Shown here: positions 7,901 through 16,542 of the stretch, in pieces
Numbering within the stretch: position 1 is the first letter of the stretch
Layout: each line of letters opens with the position of its first letter
Translations under genes and position numbers: made by a program
Assembly (NCBI GenBank): GCA_004173475.1
Contig: SEBU01000001.1
Coordinates: forward strand, 806,001 to 870,000
DNA length: 64,000 nucleotides
Origin: Gammaproteobacteria bacterium
GTDB lineage: Bacteria; Pseudomonadota; Gammaproteobacteria; Pseudomonadales; Cellvibrionaceae
Direction of reading: 5' to 3'
Notes under the pieces: generated by a model
What the model was told of the DNA's origin: nothing
Databases searched by the model: none
The model's input: only the letters and a program-made list of their open reading frames with translations

Positions 7901-10189
7901 TTAAAGATTACTGTAACGTTTACGTAAACGCTGACGCACAACTTCCGCAATTGTGTTCACCACAAAAGTCAACGCCAGTAGCAATAGTGCAGCAAGGAAA
8001 AGCACGCGGAAATGCGTGCTCGCCACTGCAGTCTCCGGCATTTCAACGGCGATATTTGCTGACAAGGTGCGCATACCTTCGAAGATATTAAAATTAACAA
8101 CCGGGCTATTTCCGGTTGCCATCAAAACAATCATCGTCTCACCGACCGCGCGGCCGAAACCCATCATGACCGCCGAAAAAATCCCCGGACTTGCCGTTGG
8201 TAAAACAACGCCGCGCATGGTTTGCCAGCGCGTTGCTCCGAGCGCTAACGAACCTTGCGTGAGATGACGAGGCACACTGAATACCGCATCTTCTGCGATT
8301 GAAAAAATACTCGGAATAACTGCGAATCCCATTACCAAACCAACTACCAATGCATTGCGTTGTTCGAACTTGATGCCGTTGTTAGTAAACCACTGCGGCA
8401 AGCTTCCATTGAAAAACCAAACCTCCATATAGGGGCTGACGTGAATACAAGCCCAAATAGTTACAATCACAGGAATAACAAGAATGGCTGCTTCCCAACC
8501 TTCCGGGATGCTGGCGCGAATACGCAGAGGTAGCTGACTCCAGGTAAACCCAACAATCAACATGACGAGAGGAACGACTATTAAGATACTAAAAATAGCC
8601 GGTAGATGATTTTCCAGGAACGGCGCTAACCACAAGCCTGCAAGGAAACCTAAAATTACGCTGGGCAAGGCCGCCATAATTTCGATAGTGGGTTTCACGA
8701 TGCCACGCAACTTGGGTGTCATGAAATAAGCGGTGTAAATCGCTCCCATCACACCGAGTGGTACTGCGAATAAGATCGCAAACAATGCGGCTTTGAGCGT
8801 GCCCAAAGATAAAGGGACAAAACTCATTTTGGCTTCAAAATTATCGCTGCCTGAGGACGCTTGCCAAATATGATCCGGCGCTTCACGACCTTCATACCAA
8901 ACCTTTTCCCACAGCACACTGAATGAGACTTCTGGATGTTCGTTCCACACTTTCGCTGTACTGACTTTTTGCGTGCTGTCCAACAGCAGGACTCGTCCAT
9001 TAATGGGTGACAATCCTATATGCGTAATAGGCGTTGAGCCCATGGATTTAGTTAACAAGGTTCGAGCGGATGTACCGTAATAAATTCCTATATCGCCCTT
9101 GTTATCTGCCGCCCAAAAACCGCGACGTGAAAATTCGGGCGCTATATGAGCTATAGGGCCGGATAGAGATTCAAAGTCACGGACATGAGTAACGTGATAT
9201 TTATTGTTCTTATCGCGCACCATCAACCACTGGCTGACCTTGCCTTGATCTGTTCCTATCGCCAGTGAACCGGTGCTTACCAAAAAACGCATGGCCGTGA
9301 CATTACCGCTCTCAACATTGACCGGTTCGTAGCGCTCTGCGGCCGCCGGATTAGTAATGTTGTAAAGGTAAAGCTGAGCCTTATCATTGGCCACCACGAG
9401 ATAACGTCCTGCGTCGTCTAGCTGCATATGCGTGACACGCTCGCCAATGGGCAACGAAGGAAGACTAAAGGTTTCTGTTGTGCTGGTGGTTTCTTCGGTA
9501 ATTGGATTAGTTTTGGTGGAAACCACTCCCAGTACCAGGCGATCATCACTAGTCGCCGCACTCACCACTGTACCGCCACTAGCGGTGCCCTGAACTGCTA
9601 GTACAGCGAGCGAAGATTTATTTGCATCTAAAACAAAAGCTTGTTCGCCAAGCGGAAAACCAAGGCTCGCCGTTACCACACGTTTGTCATCGGGATAACT
9701 CAAATCGTATTGGGCTTTAACAATGGCAACTTCGCCATTGTTGTAACCGTAAGCTACCAAGCCATGGGATGACTCACTAGCGGCCAGCGTTGAAAATTCT
9801 GCATCAGGAGACTTAGGGACTTGTTGCTGGCTTAGTGATGTACCGTCGACTGCATTAAAAAATTGCACAGTGCCATTTTTATGATAGGCCGTGCCAATTT
9901 CTTCGTAACGTTCGAGACTTATGAATTCGGTAGGACTGGGGGTTTCGAGTACTGGCAAATCATAGGTTTTTTCTACATTCACCGAAGCACCGCGTAGTAG
10001 CGGCGTAACTTCAGAAAATAAATATACAAATATCAGTGCAAGCGACCCAACCACCGCTATGCCGGCAGTCATAATTCCGTAACCTGAAATTTTATCTTTA
10101 ATATTTCGCCAGCGACGTAACTTCGTACGCTGCTCAGCATTCGGCATTAAACCCGATGCTTTTGCTGCAGTTGACATAGGTTGAGACAT
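7901..10189 (-). CDS. pstC: Phosphate ABC transporter permease PstC, long form with beta-propeller-like insert
   Basis: The partner permease of PstA, 762 residues against about 320 in E. coli. After one N-terminal membrane helix (about 35-60) there is a soluble insert of roughly 400 residues. It has repeated short blocks of the type xxLAVLAxxG and RYLVVANDKAQLYLYN, like WD40 or other beta-propeller blades. The permease domain begins near residue 460 and contains the coupling loop RHLTQGSLALGATRWQTM. ATG 10189 is chosen because GAGTG stands six bases before it; a GTG at 10198 is the alternative. A Pho-box candidate lies about 50 bases upstream. The insert is probably periplasmic; its role is unknown. 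Confidence 0.93.
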   Translation of the reverse strand: MSQPMSTAAKASGLMPNAEQRTKLRRWRNIKDKISGYGIMTAGIAVVGSLALIFVYLFSEVTPLLRGASVNVEKTYDLPVLETPSPTEFISLERYEEIGTAYHKNGTVQFFNAVDGTSLSQQQVPKSPDAEFSTLAASESSHGLVAYGYNNGEVAIVKAQYDLSYPDDKRVVTASLGFPLGEQAFVLDANKSSLAVLAVQGTASGGTVVSAATSDDRLVLGVVSTKTNPITEETTSTTETFSLPSLPIGERVTHMQLDDAGRYLVVANDKAQLYLYNITNPAAAERYEPVNVESGNVTAMRFLVSTGSLAIGTDQGKVSQWLMVRDKNNKYHVTHVRDFESLSGPIAHIAPEFSRRGFWAADNKGDIGIYYGTSARTLLTKSMGSTPITHIGLSPINGRVLLLDSTQKVSTAKVWNEHPEVSFSVLWEKVWYEGREAPDHIWQASSGSDNFEAKMSFVPLSLGTLKAALFAILFAVPLGVMGAIYTAYFMTPKLRGIVKPTIEIMAALPSVILGFLAGLWLAPFLENHLPAIFSILIVVPLVMLIVGFTWSQLPLRIRASIPEGWEAAILVIPVIVTIWACIHVSPYMEVWFFNGSLPQWFTNNGIKFEQRNALVVGLVMGFAVIPSIFSIAEDAVFSVPRHLTQGSLALGATRWQTMRGVVLPTASPGIFSAVMMGFGRAVGETMIVLMATGNSPVVNFNIFEGMRTLSANIAVEMPETAVASTHFRVLFLAALLLLALTFVVNTIAEVVRQRLRKRYSNL

Positions 10190-10236
10190 AAATTTCACTC
10201 AGTAATAGTGTGGCACGTAAATCCTAGCAGCCATAA

Positions 10237-10254
10237 ATGACAAATTTGTTACAA
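10237..10254 (-). promoter_or_regulatory. Pho box candidate upstream of pstC
   Basis: The minus strand reads TTGTAAC-AAAT-TTGTCAT, which matches 14 of 18 positions of the PhoB consensus (CTGTCAT-AAAT-CTGTCAT). The same pattern GTAACAAAYYTGTCAT is found upstream of pstS. It lies about 48 bases before the pstC start, so pstC can be switched on by phosphate starvation separately from pstS. Confidence 0.6.
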
Positions 10255-10329
10255 GTATCTTTTAGTGGAATTATGTTTTCGCGTGATGACAAAAAATTGC
10301 AAACAAATTGTCATCTTTAAACGTGCATC

Positions 10330-10356
10330 AAAAAAAAACCGCTGCAAGCAGCGGTT
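10330..10356 (-). terminator. Terminator between pstS and pstC
   Basis: Perfect 9-bp stem (10337-10345 with 10348-10356) with a two-base loop, followed on the minus strand by a run of T. It lies 18 bases after the pstS stop. It should reduce transcription into pstC, giving more binding protein than permease. Confidence 0.85.
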
Positions 10357-10374
10357 CAAAACTCCAAACAAAAC

Positions 10375-11370
10375 TTACTTAGCCAATTTCGAAAGCGTTT
10401 TTTCGGCAAGATCCGCAGGTAACGGGATATAGCCATCACGCTCAACTGCCTGTTGACCTTGTTTTGACAAAACGTATTTAAAGAATTCAAGTTGTAATTT
10501 ATCTAAAGGTTGGTTTGGCTTTTTGTTCACGTAAACATACAGCTGACGTGATAAAGGATAAGAACCATCTAAACCGTGTGCAGCGTCAGGTGCAATAAAC
10601 TCTTGATAGGCTTGCTTAGCGATAGGCAAAGCGCGAACGCCAGAAGTTTTATAACCAATACCTGAGTAACCAATCGCATTAATCGATTCAGAAACGCTTT
10701 GCACTACAGACGCAGAACCTGGTTGTTCATTCACGGTCGATTTGAAATCACCTTTACACAAAGCTTCTTCTTTAAAGTAACCGTAGGTTCCTGATACCGC
10801 GTTACGGCTGTATAAAGAAATCGCGCGCTTATCCCATGCACCGGTAAGACCTAACTCGCCCCAATTTACGATATCTTTTTCGCCACCACATTTGCGAGTT
10901 GCAGAAAAAATCGCATCCACTTGTGCAAGGGTTAAACCCTTAATCGGATTATCTTTGTTCACGTATACGGCTAGTACGTCGATCGCTACGGGTACTTTAG
11001 TTGGCTTGTATCCGTATTTAGCTTCGAACGCTTGAATCTCGGCTTCTTTCATCGCACGGCTCATTGGGCCGAAATTTGAAGTGCCTTCAGTAAGAGCTGG
11101 CGGTGCAGTTGACGAACCTGCGCTTTGAATTTGAATGTTTACGTTAGGATAAAGTTTTTTGTAATCCTCAGACCACAGAGTCATGAGGTTTGCCAAAGTG
11201 TCTGAACCAATACTGTTGACACTTCCTGATACACCCGTAGCTACTTGATACTCAGGCAATTTAGGATCGACCGCTGCTTGTACGGCAGTTGCGCACACCA
11301 TGGAGATGGCGACCGAACTAATGAGAGAACCGGCGAAAGCCAATTCTTTAATAAATTTGTTAGCGTTCAT
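10375..11370 (-). CDS. pstS: Periplasmic phosphate-binding protein PstS
   Basis: The soluble receptor that delivers phosphate to PstCA. The 331-residue protein begins with a signal peptide (about residues 1-32, ending TAVQA-AV). Phosphate-contact segments are present: [14 protein letters not shown] with GPMSR in the first lobe and [14 protein letters not shown] in the second. AAGGAAA precedes the ATG. It is the first gene of the pst cluster, has its own Pho-box candidate and is closed by a strong terminator, as expected for the most abundant subunit. Confidence 0.96.
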   Translation of the reverse strand: MNANKFIKELAFAGSLISSVAISMVCATAVQAAVDPKLPEYQVATGVSGSVNSIGSDTLANLMTLWSEDYKKLYPNVNIQIQSAGSSTAPPALTEGTSNFGPMSRAMKEAEIQAFEAKYGYKPTKVPVAIDVLAVYVNKDNPIKGLTLAQVDAIFSATRKCGGEKDIVNWGELGLTGAWDKRAISLYSRNAVSGTYGYFKEEALCKGDFKSTVNEQPGSASVVQSVSESINAIGYSGIGYKTSGVRALPIAKQAYQEFIAPDAAHGLDGSYPLSRQLYVYVNKKPNQPLDKLQLEFFKYVLSKQGQQAVERDGYIPLPADLAEKTLSKLAK

Positions 11371-11450
11371 TGAGCGTTTCCTTTAGGAAAGGTGACGATT
11401 TTGCAAAGGTGAGCCTACCTCACCCTTGACGCCCAATTTACCAATTATTT

Positions 11451-11468
11451 ATGACAGGTTTGTTACGG
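11451..11468 (-). promoter_or_regulatory. Pho box candidate upstream of pstS
   Basis: The minus strand reads CCGTAAC-AAAC-CTGTCAT, matching 14 of 18 positions of the PhoB consensus, with a perfect second half site. It is followed by AAAT and another weak half site. It lies about 80 bases before the pstS start, and the core matches the site before pstC. PhoB control is expected from the family; the site is inferred by eye. Confidence 0.6.
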
Positions 11469-11508
11469 CACTTAAATCGAAATATAAATTGTCATAATTT
11501 GACGAAGC

Positions 11509-11919
11509 TTATTTCACCACTTTTAAAAACGATTTTTTCGCAGGAGCGTCACCGCCTATATCAGGTTTATTGGGTTCCGGTGGTGAAGGCGGAGTTGGCG
11601 GTGTCTCCAATTCGAACATCATTCCCTGGCCATTTTCACGACCATAAATTCCCAAAACCGCACCACACGGCACGTAGATATTATTCACAATGCCACTGAA
11701 GCGTGCGCTGAATGAGACAGCTTCATTAGCAATAAATAAATCCTTAACTGCCGACGGAGCGATATTTAAAATTATTTGGCCGTCTTTATTAACATGTTGC
11801 TGCGGAACAGCAACTCCCTCGACATTCGCAAATACAACCAGATGTGGGGTGCAATTATTATCTACCAGCCACTCATAAATGGCTCTTAGTAAATAAGGGC
11901 GATTAGATGTCATTTCCAT
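11509..11919 (-). CDS. sspB: ClpXP adaptor SspB
   Basis: SspB delivers ssrA-tagged proteins to ClpXP. The 136-residue protein has the folded substrate-binding domain (about 1-110, starting MEMTSNRPYLLRAIYEW and including PHLVVF and the VSFSARFSG strand). A Pro-rich flexible tail follows and ends in KKSFLKVVK, the hydrophobic/basic peptide that docks on ClpX. It follows the cytochrome bc1 genes, as in other gammaproteobacteria, but sspA, normally directly upstream, is absent here. Confidence 0.93.
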   Translation of the reverse strand: MEMTSNRPYLLRAIYEWLVDNNCTPHLVVFANVEGVAVPQQHVNKDGQIILNIAPSAVKDLFIANEAVSFSARFSGIVNNIYVPCGAVLGIYGRENGQGMMFELETPPTPPSPPEPNKPDIGGDAPAKKSFLKVVK

Positions 11920-11990
11920 AATAAAAACTCAATAGATGAAATTCAAAAATCTACGCAAATGAAATGAGAAACCATACAAACAATGTACCA

Positions 11991-12015
11991 AAAGAAAAGG
12001 CGACCTATAGTCGCC
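11991..12015 (-). terminator. Terminator after the cytochrome b/c1 gene
   Basis: Six-base GC-rich stem (11999-12004 with 12010-12015), followed on the minus strand by a T-rich run. It lies 24 bases past the stop codon of the cytochrome gene and separates it from sspB. Confidence 0.7.
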
Positions 12016-12039
12016 CTCTCTTCTTTCTAAATTAAGAAT

Positions 12040-14268
12040 CTAGTGGATGTCTCGCCAAAATTCTTTATTCAAGAAATATGCAAAAACGGCAAATATCAGA
12101 ATAAATAACAGCACTCGCTTACCCATATCCTCGCGCTTGGCAGCAGCGGGTTCACCAAGGTAAGCCATGAAATTTACGATGTCGTAAGCAGTTTGATCAA
12201 ACTCATCCTTTTTCATGCTGCCCTTGATTGTGCCCTCGACAAGTCCGCCGCAATGCTCATCAATTTCAACTTGACCAATTGAATTACGCTCTGCATGACC
12301 ATGATGATTTAATTTCGGACCAGGTCCACACTCCAACAAACCTTGTGGACCTATAAGCACGTGAGGCATACCCACGTTTGGAAATACGCGATTGTTAACA
12401 CCCCATGGACGAGTTTCATCTTTATAAAAGTTGCGCAAGTAGGTGTATACCCATTCTGGCGAACGAGCACGCGTTTCCAAACTTAAATCGGGCGGTGTAA
12501 CACCAAACCACGCTTTAGCTTGTGCAGGACGCATCGCGATTTCCATTAATTGACCAATGCGTTGACCACCTAAAATCAGGTTGCCTTCCATTATCTCTTT
12601 AGGGATTTCCAAGTCATCGGCAACACGATCAAAGCGCGAATACTTGGCTGAGTGGCAACCCATACAATAGTTGGTGAAATATTTCGCACCACGCTGCAAA
12701 GATTCCTTATCTTTTAAATCCGGTTCCATCTTGTCACAAGGAATATCACCACATTCAAACGAACCTGTATTGGCAACCGCCTTAATAGGAAGAATTGCTA
12801 ACAAGAGGAACAACGCCAAGCCGCCTAAAACGATATGCAATGGCAAACCTTTCGATTGCACACGATCAGGTTCAACCAAGTCATGATCGCGTGCCGCCAG
12901 TAAAGGAAGTACAGCGAAAATAACTGCAAGGAATGCGCACAGGAATAACAAAGATACTGGCACATCTGCTTTCAAATAACTGACAGTCATAGCGGCGAAA
13001 ATGAGCGCGAATAAACCTGATAACACGAATGACAATTTTGATTTCGCTTTTTCTGCGAACGGCGTGGTCCAAACTGGCATGGTGACGAAGTAGGCAAAGT
13101 AAAAGGTCGTTGCGATTTGCGATAGCAATGTCCGCCCTTCAGTGGGCGCTTGCACACCAAGGTAACCCAACACAACAAACATTGCCGCAAAGCTCATCAA
13201 GGCGACGCGTGCAATCCAGCCGCGGTACCGAATTGATTTTACTTTCGCGCGATCCAACCAAGGTAATACAAACAAAATTGCAATTGCCGCAGCCATGGCT
13301 ACGAACCCGAGGAACTTAGCGTTTAATGGGCCAATTTCAATAGTGACAGCACGCAATACCGCATAGAAAGGAGTGAAGTACCAAACTGGAGCGATGTGCG
13401 TTGGAGTTTTTAGATTGTTTGCCTCTTCGAAGTTTGCATGCTCAAGGAAGAATCCGCCCACTTCAGGCATGAAGAACAAAATAAAGCAGAATACAAATAA
13501 GAATACGCTAATACCAACCAGATCATGAACGGTATAGAAAGGATGGAAAGGAACGCCGTCGAGCGGGATACCATTTTCATCTTTATACTTTTTAATCTCA
13601 ACGCCATCAGGATTGTTTGAACCTACATGCTTATCGTGTAAGGCCAAAATATGCATCACAACCAAAGCGAGCAGCACAATCGGCAAGGCCACAACATGCA
13701 GGGCAAAAAAACGGTTAAGAGTGATGCCTGAAATCAGGTAGTCGCCGCGAATCCATTGAACGAGGTCTTCACCGATGCCGGGAATAGCGCCAAACAAGGA
13801 TACGATTACTTGCGCACCCCAATAAGACATTTGACCCCAAGGCAATACGTAACCCATAAAGGCTTCGGCCATCAACGCCAAATATATAGTCATACCGAAA
13901 ATCCACACCAATTCGCGTGGAGACTTATAAGAACCGTACATTAAGCCGCGGAACATGTGTAAATAGACAACAATAAAGAATGCGGAAGCACCGGTAGAAT
14001 GCATGTAACGCAACAGCCAACCGTAATCAACATCACGCATGATGTATTCAACAGAGGCGAAAGCGCCTTCTGCGGTTGGTGTGTAACTCATAGTGAGCCA
14101 TATTCCAGTAACCAACTGGTTAACCAGAATCAATAGCGATAGAACGCCGAAGAAATACCAAAAGTTAAAATTCTTGGGAGCGTAATACTTACCCATATGG
14201 GTATCCCAAGCTTTCTGCACAGGTAGACGATTATCAACCCAAGTCCACAAACCCACTAACCACTTCAT
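12040..14268 (-). CDS. petB: Fused cytochrome b / cytochrome c1 of the bc1 complex
   Basis: One 742-residue reading frame holds two subunits of ubiquinol:cytochrome c reductase. The cytochrome b part (about 1-460) is multi-helical, with haem ligands near H90, H104, H191 and H206. The Qo-loop motif reads PVWY (294-297) where PEWY is most common. After a hydrophobic linker (about 475-497) comes cytochrome c1 with its CMGCH haem site at 535-539 and a C-terminal membrane anchor. ATG 14268 has AAGGGG upstream and begins one base after the petA stop. Most gammaproteobacteria have separate petB and petC; in Bradyrhizobium a similar fused precursor (fbcH) is cut after synthesis. Whether this product is cleaved is unknown. 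Confidence 0.93.
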   Translation of the reverse strand: MKWLVGLWTWVDNRLPVQKAWDTHMGKYYAPKNFNFWYFFGVLSLLILVNQLVTGIWLTMSYTPTAEGAFASVEYIMRDVDYGWLLRYMHSTGASAFFIVVYLHMFRGLMYGSYKSPRELVWIFGMTIYLALMAEAFMGYVLPWGQMSYWGAQVIVSLFGAIPGIGEDLVQWIRGDYLISGITLNRFFALHVVALPIVLLALVVMHILALHDKHVGSNNPDGVEIKKYKDENGIPLDGVPFHPFYTVHDLVGISVFLFVFCFILFFMPEVGGFFLEHANFEEANNLKTPTHIAPVWYFTPFYAVLRAVTIEIGPLNAKFLGFVAMAAAIAILFVLPWLDRAKVKSIRYRGWIARVALMSFAAMFVVLGYLGVQAPTEGRTLLSQIATTFYFAYFVTMPVWTTPFAEKAKSKLSFVLSGLFALIFAAMTVSYLKADVPVSLLFLCAFLAVIFAVLPLLAARDHDLVEPDRVQSKGLPLHIVLGGLALFLLLAILPIKAVANTGSFECGDIPCDKMEPDLKDKESLQRGAKYFTNYCMGCHSAKYSRFDRVADDLEIPKEIMEGNLILGGQRIGQLMEIAMRPAQAKAWFGVTPPDLSLETRARSPEWVYTYLRNFYKDETRPWGVNNRVFPNVGMPHVLIGPQGLLECGPGPKLNHHGHAERNSIGQVEIDEHCGGLVEGTIKGSMKKDEFDQTAYDIVNFMAYLGEPAAAKREDMGKRVLLFILIFAVFAYFLNKEFWRDIH

Positions 14269-14269
14269 C

Positions 14270-14869
14270 TTACGCCCCTTGGTCTTCACCGATAACAACT
14301 ACGCTTTCGCTCTCGTAATAATGCTTTGGAACTTCGAGATTGATAGGCGCCGGAACGGCGAAGAAAACACGACCAGCCATATCATATTTAGAGCCATGAC
14401 ATGGACAGAAAAAACCACCTAGCCATTTATCGCCACCCAAATCAGCTGCGCCGACATCTGGACGATAGAGCGGAGAACAACCCAAGTGAGTACAAACACC
14501 CAATAAAATTGCAAATTCTTCTTTAATTGAACGAACCTGATTCTGCGCATACTTTGGCTGCTGGGGAACTTCAGATTTAGGATCGCGCACCAGACCCAGC
14601 TCCTCAGCTTTTTTCAGGCTGGCAAGTGCTTCAGGTGTACGACGAAGAACATAGACCGGCTTGCCGCGCCACTCAACAGTGACCATGGCGCCCGGCTCGA
14701 CTTTACTCATATTGAATTTCACAGGAGCGCCCGCAGCCTTTGCTTTAGCACTTGGGTTCCACGACCCGACGAATGGTACTGCAATCCCTACGGCACCTAT
14801 GGCGCCTACTGCAGTTGTCGCACCTATAAGCAGGTTACGACGATTTTTGTTTACAACGCCATTGCTCAT
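14270..14869 (-). CDS. petA: Rieske iron-sulfur subunit of the bc1 complex
   Basis: The 199-residue subunit carries the 2Fe-2S cluster that takes the first electron from ubiquinol. The N-terminus has a twin-arginine type signal/anchor (NRRNLLIG, then a hydrophobic segment at about 13-35). The cluster ligands are in CTHLGCSP and CPCHGSKYD near the C-terminus. It is the first gene of the pet operon, and its stop codon is one base from the start of the fused cytochrome gene, so the two are probably co-translated. Confidence 0.95.
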   Translation of the reverse strand: MSNGVVNKNRRNLLIGATTAVGAIGAVGIAVPFVGSWNPSAKAKAAGAPVKFNMSKVEPGAMVTVEWRGKPVYVLRRTPEALASLKKAEELGLVRDPKSEVPQQPKYAQNQVRSIKEEFAILLGVCTHLGCSPLYRPDVGAADLGGDKWLGGFFCPCHGSKYDMAGRVFFAVPAPINLEVPKHYYESESVVVIGEDQGA

Positions 14870-15052
14870 GACGATTCTCCCATAGCAGCTTTAACGGCCA
14901 GAAATCAGCGTAAAAATAAACGAATAGACGCAATGATTTAGGATAATTTTGGTGTACATAAAAAGGCGGCCAATCTTAAAGAAATTAAGCACCGCTTACA
15001 AGAATAACCATAGGTTTCAGAAGGATTATTGAAAGCATAAAGTGTAGATGTA

Positions 15053-15090
15053 AAAAAACGCCCAAGCCAACTTTGACTTGAGCGTTTTTT
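15053..15090 (-). terminator. Terminator after rpsI
   Basis: Inverted repeat (outer arms about 15053-15066 and 15077-15090) with A/T runs on both sides, 45 bases past the rpsI stop. It separates the ribosomal-protein pair from petA, whose promoter must lie in 14870-15050. Confidence 0.75.
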
Positions 15091-15134
15091 GGCAAACATC
15101 CTGTGGCAGCAAAACCAGCCACCACAGGTAACTA

Positions 15135-15527
15135 TTAACGCTTGGAGAATTGTGGCTTTTTACGTGCTTTGCGCAAACCAACTTTCTTACGTTCAACTTC
15201 ACGAGAATCGCGAGTTACATAACCCGCTTTACGCAAGGTAGAACGCAACTCTTCGTTGTATTCCATTAATGCACGAGTCAAGCCATGACGAATTGCACCG
15301 GCTTGACCAAAAGAACCGCCACCCGCAACAGTAACATTTACATCGAACTTATCGCTCATTCCAACCAACTCTAATGGTTGACGAACAACCAAACGAGCTA
15401 CTGGACGACCGAAATACTCGTCCAAAGGACGGTCATTAATAACAATTGCGCCAGTACCAGCAGTGATAAAAACGCGAGCAGTAGAGGTCTTACGACGACC
15501 TGTACCGTAATATTGAGTTGTAGCCAT
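15135..15527 (-). CDS. rpsI: 30S ribosomal protein S9
   Basis: S9 sits in the head of the small subunit, and its C-terminal tail touches tRNA in the P site. The 130-residue protein shows the family start [16 protein letters not shown], the internal [14 protein letters not shown] segment and the basic C-terminus ending in QFSKR. It follows rplM by 16 bases in the usual two-gene operon. Confidence 0.98.
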   Translation of the reverse strand: MATTQYYGTGRRKTSTARVFITAGTGAIVINDRPLDEYFGRPVARLVVRQPLELVGMSDKFDVNVTVAGGGSFGQAGAIRHGLTRALMEYNEELRSTLRKAGYVTRDSREVERKKVGLRKARKKPQFSKR

Positions 15528-15543
15528 CTGTCCAGCCCCTTTA

Positions 15544-15972
15544 TTAGATAGTCAGTTCTTTTGGTTGCTGAGCAGTGTGTGGATGCTCATTACCTGCGTA
15601 CACTTTCAGCTTACGCAACATTGCACGACCAAGTGGGCCACGTGGCAACATACCTTTAACAGCAATTTCGATTGGAGAAGTTGGTGACTTCTCTACTAAA
15701 TGCTTAAAGCTGATTGATTTGATACCGCCAATGTGATTGGTGTGATGATAATAGATCTTATCAGTCAACTTTTTACCAGTCACACGAACTTGTTCAGCGT
15801 TGATAACTACGATGTAGTCGCCGGTATCTACGTGTGGAGTGTATTCAGGCTTGTGCTTACCGCGCAAACGAGAGGCTATTTCTGCAGACAGGCGACCCAG
15901 GGTCTTGCCTGCTGCATCGACGATGAACCAGTCATGAACTACTGATTCAGCTTTGGCACTATATGTCTTCAT
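15544..15972 (-). CDS. rplM: 50S ribosomal protein L13
   Basis: L13 is an early-assembly protein of the large subunit. The 142-residue length, the start [20 protein letters not shown] and the segments [15 protein letters not shown] and [12 protein letters not shown] are all typical. It leads the rplM-rpsI operon on the minus strand. A well-formed sigma-70 promoter lies about 87-115 bases upstream. Confidence 0.98.
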   Translation of the reverse strand: MKTYSAKAESVVHDWFIVDAAGKTLGRLSAEIASRLRGKHKPEYTPHVDTGDYIVVINAEQVRVTGKKLTDKIYYHHTNHIGGIKSISFKHLVEKSPTSPIEIAVKGMLPRGPLGRAMLRKLKVYAGNEHPHTAQQPKELTI

Positions 15973-16058
15973 GTTGTGTTTGCCTAATGCTGGTTGAAGG
16001 AAAATTTAGCGGGCCCACTCAAAAAGAGATGGAAGGTCCCCACATAAAAAGAGCGCGA

Positions 16059-16087
16059 ATACTACACAGTTAACCCGCTCAATTCAA
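16059..16087 (-). promoter_or_regulatory. Sigma-70 promoter of rplM-rpsI
   Basis: On the minus strand, TTGAAT (16087-16082) and TAGTAT (16064-16059) are separated by exactly 17 bases. The -10 is followed by a GC-rich CGCGCT discriminator, common in stringently controlled ribosomal-protein promoters. The leader before rplM would be about 80 bases. Confidence 0.6.
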
Positions 16088-16542
16088 CTTGAATCTGATT
16101 TATTTCCGAGCACTTAGTCACCCTAGGGGAGCCGGGCTCCTAAGTCAGCACTAAGTATCCTGATATAAGCTAATAGAAAGTTATCAATTAAATCCTGACG
16201 CGACAGATTGCAATTTAAAGCTAATGAAGGGACTAAAAAGGCCGACCTTTAAAGGCTTTAATGACGCCTAGATAACCTATGGATTCACACGCGAAGACCG
16301 ACAATAAAGAGCGAGCTATCGCCAATTGTTTCCGCGGCGACCAGTGCGCATGAATAACTTTAATCGCGGAGACCACCTCCTTTACCTGCTTAAAATATCA
16401 ACCGTTACAATGAATTATTCGATGAAAATTAACGTGCCACTCAATTATCCACCACGATTGACCGAGTTAATACTTATCTCTTAAGTTCTGCACCTTTTCA
16501 TATCATGCGCAACAACAACAGCAATATCGATTCGGAATTTTT
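16088..16542. other. Intergenic stretch between rplM and eptA
   Basis: No supported gene lies in these 455 bases. A small near-palindrome without a T tract occurs at 16124-16142. A possible eptA promoter is TTGACC (16458-16463) with a weak TTAAGT (16481-16486) at 17-base spacing. The stretch becomes AT-rich toward eptA. Confidence 0.4.

Noticed and set aside
16124-16142. Small GC-rich near-palindrome upstream of rplM
   Set aside because: No T tract and no gene ending nearby; not assignable to a terminator or known operator.
16464-16486. Possible PmrA box before eptA (TTAAT and CTTAA half sites)
   Set aside because: Half sites are not spaced as in the known CTTAAT-N5-CTTAAT box.
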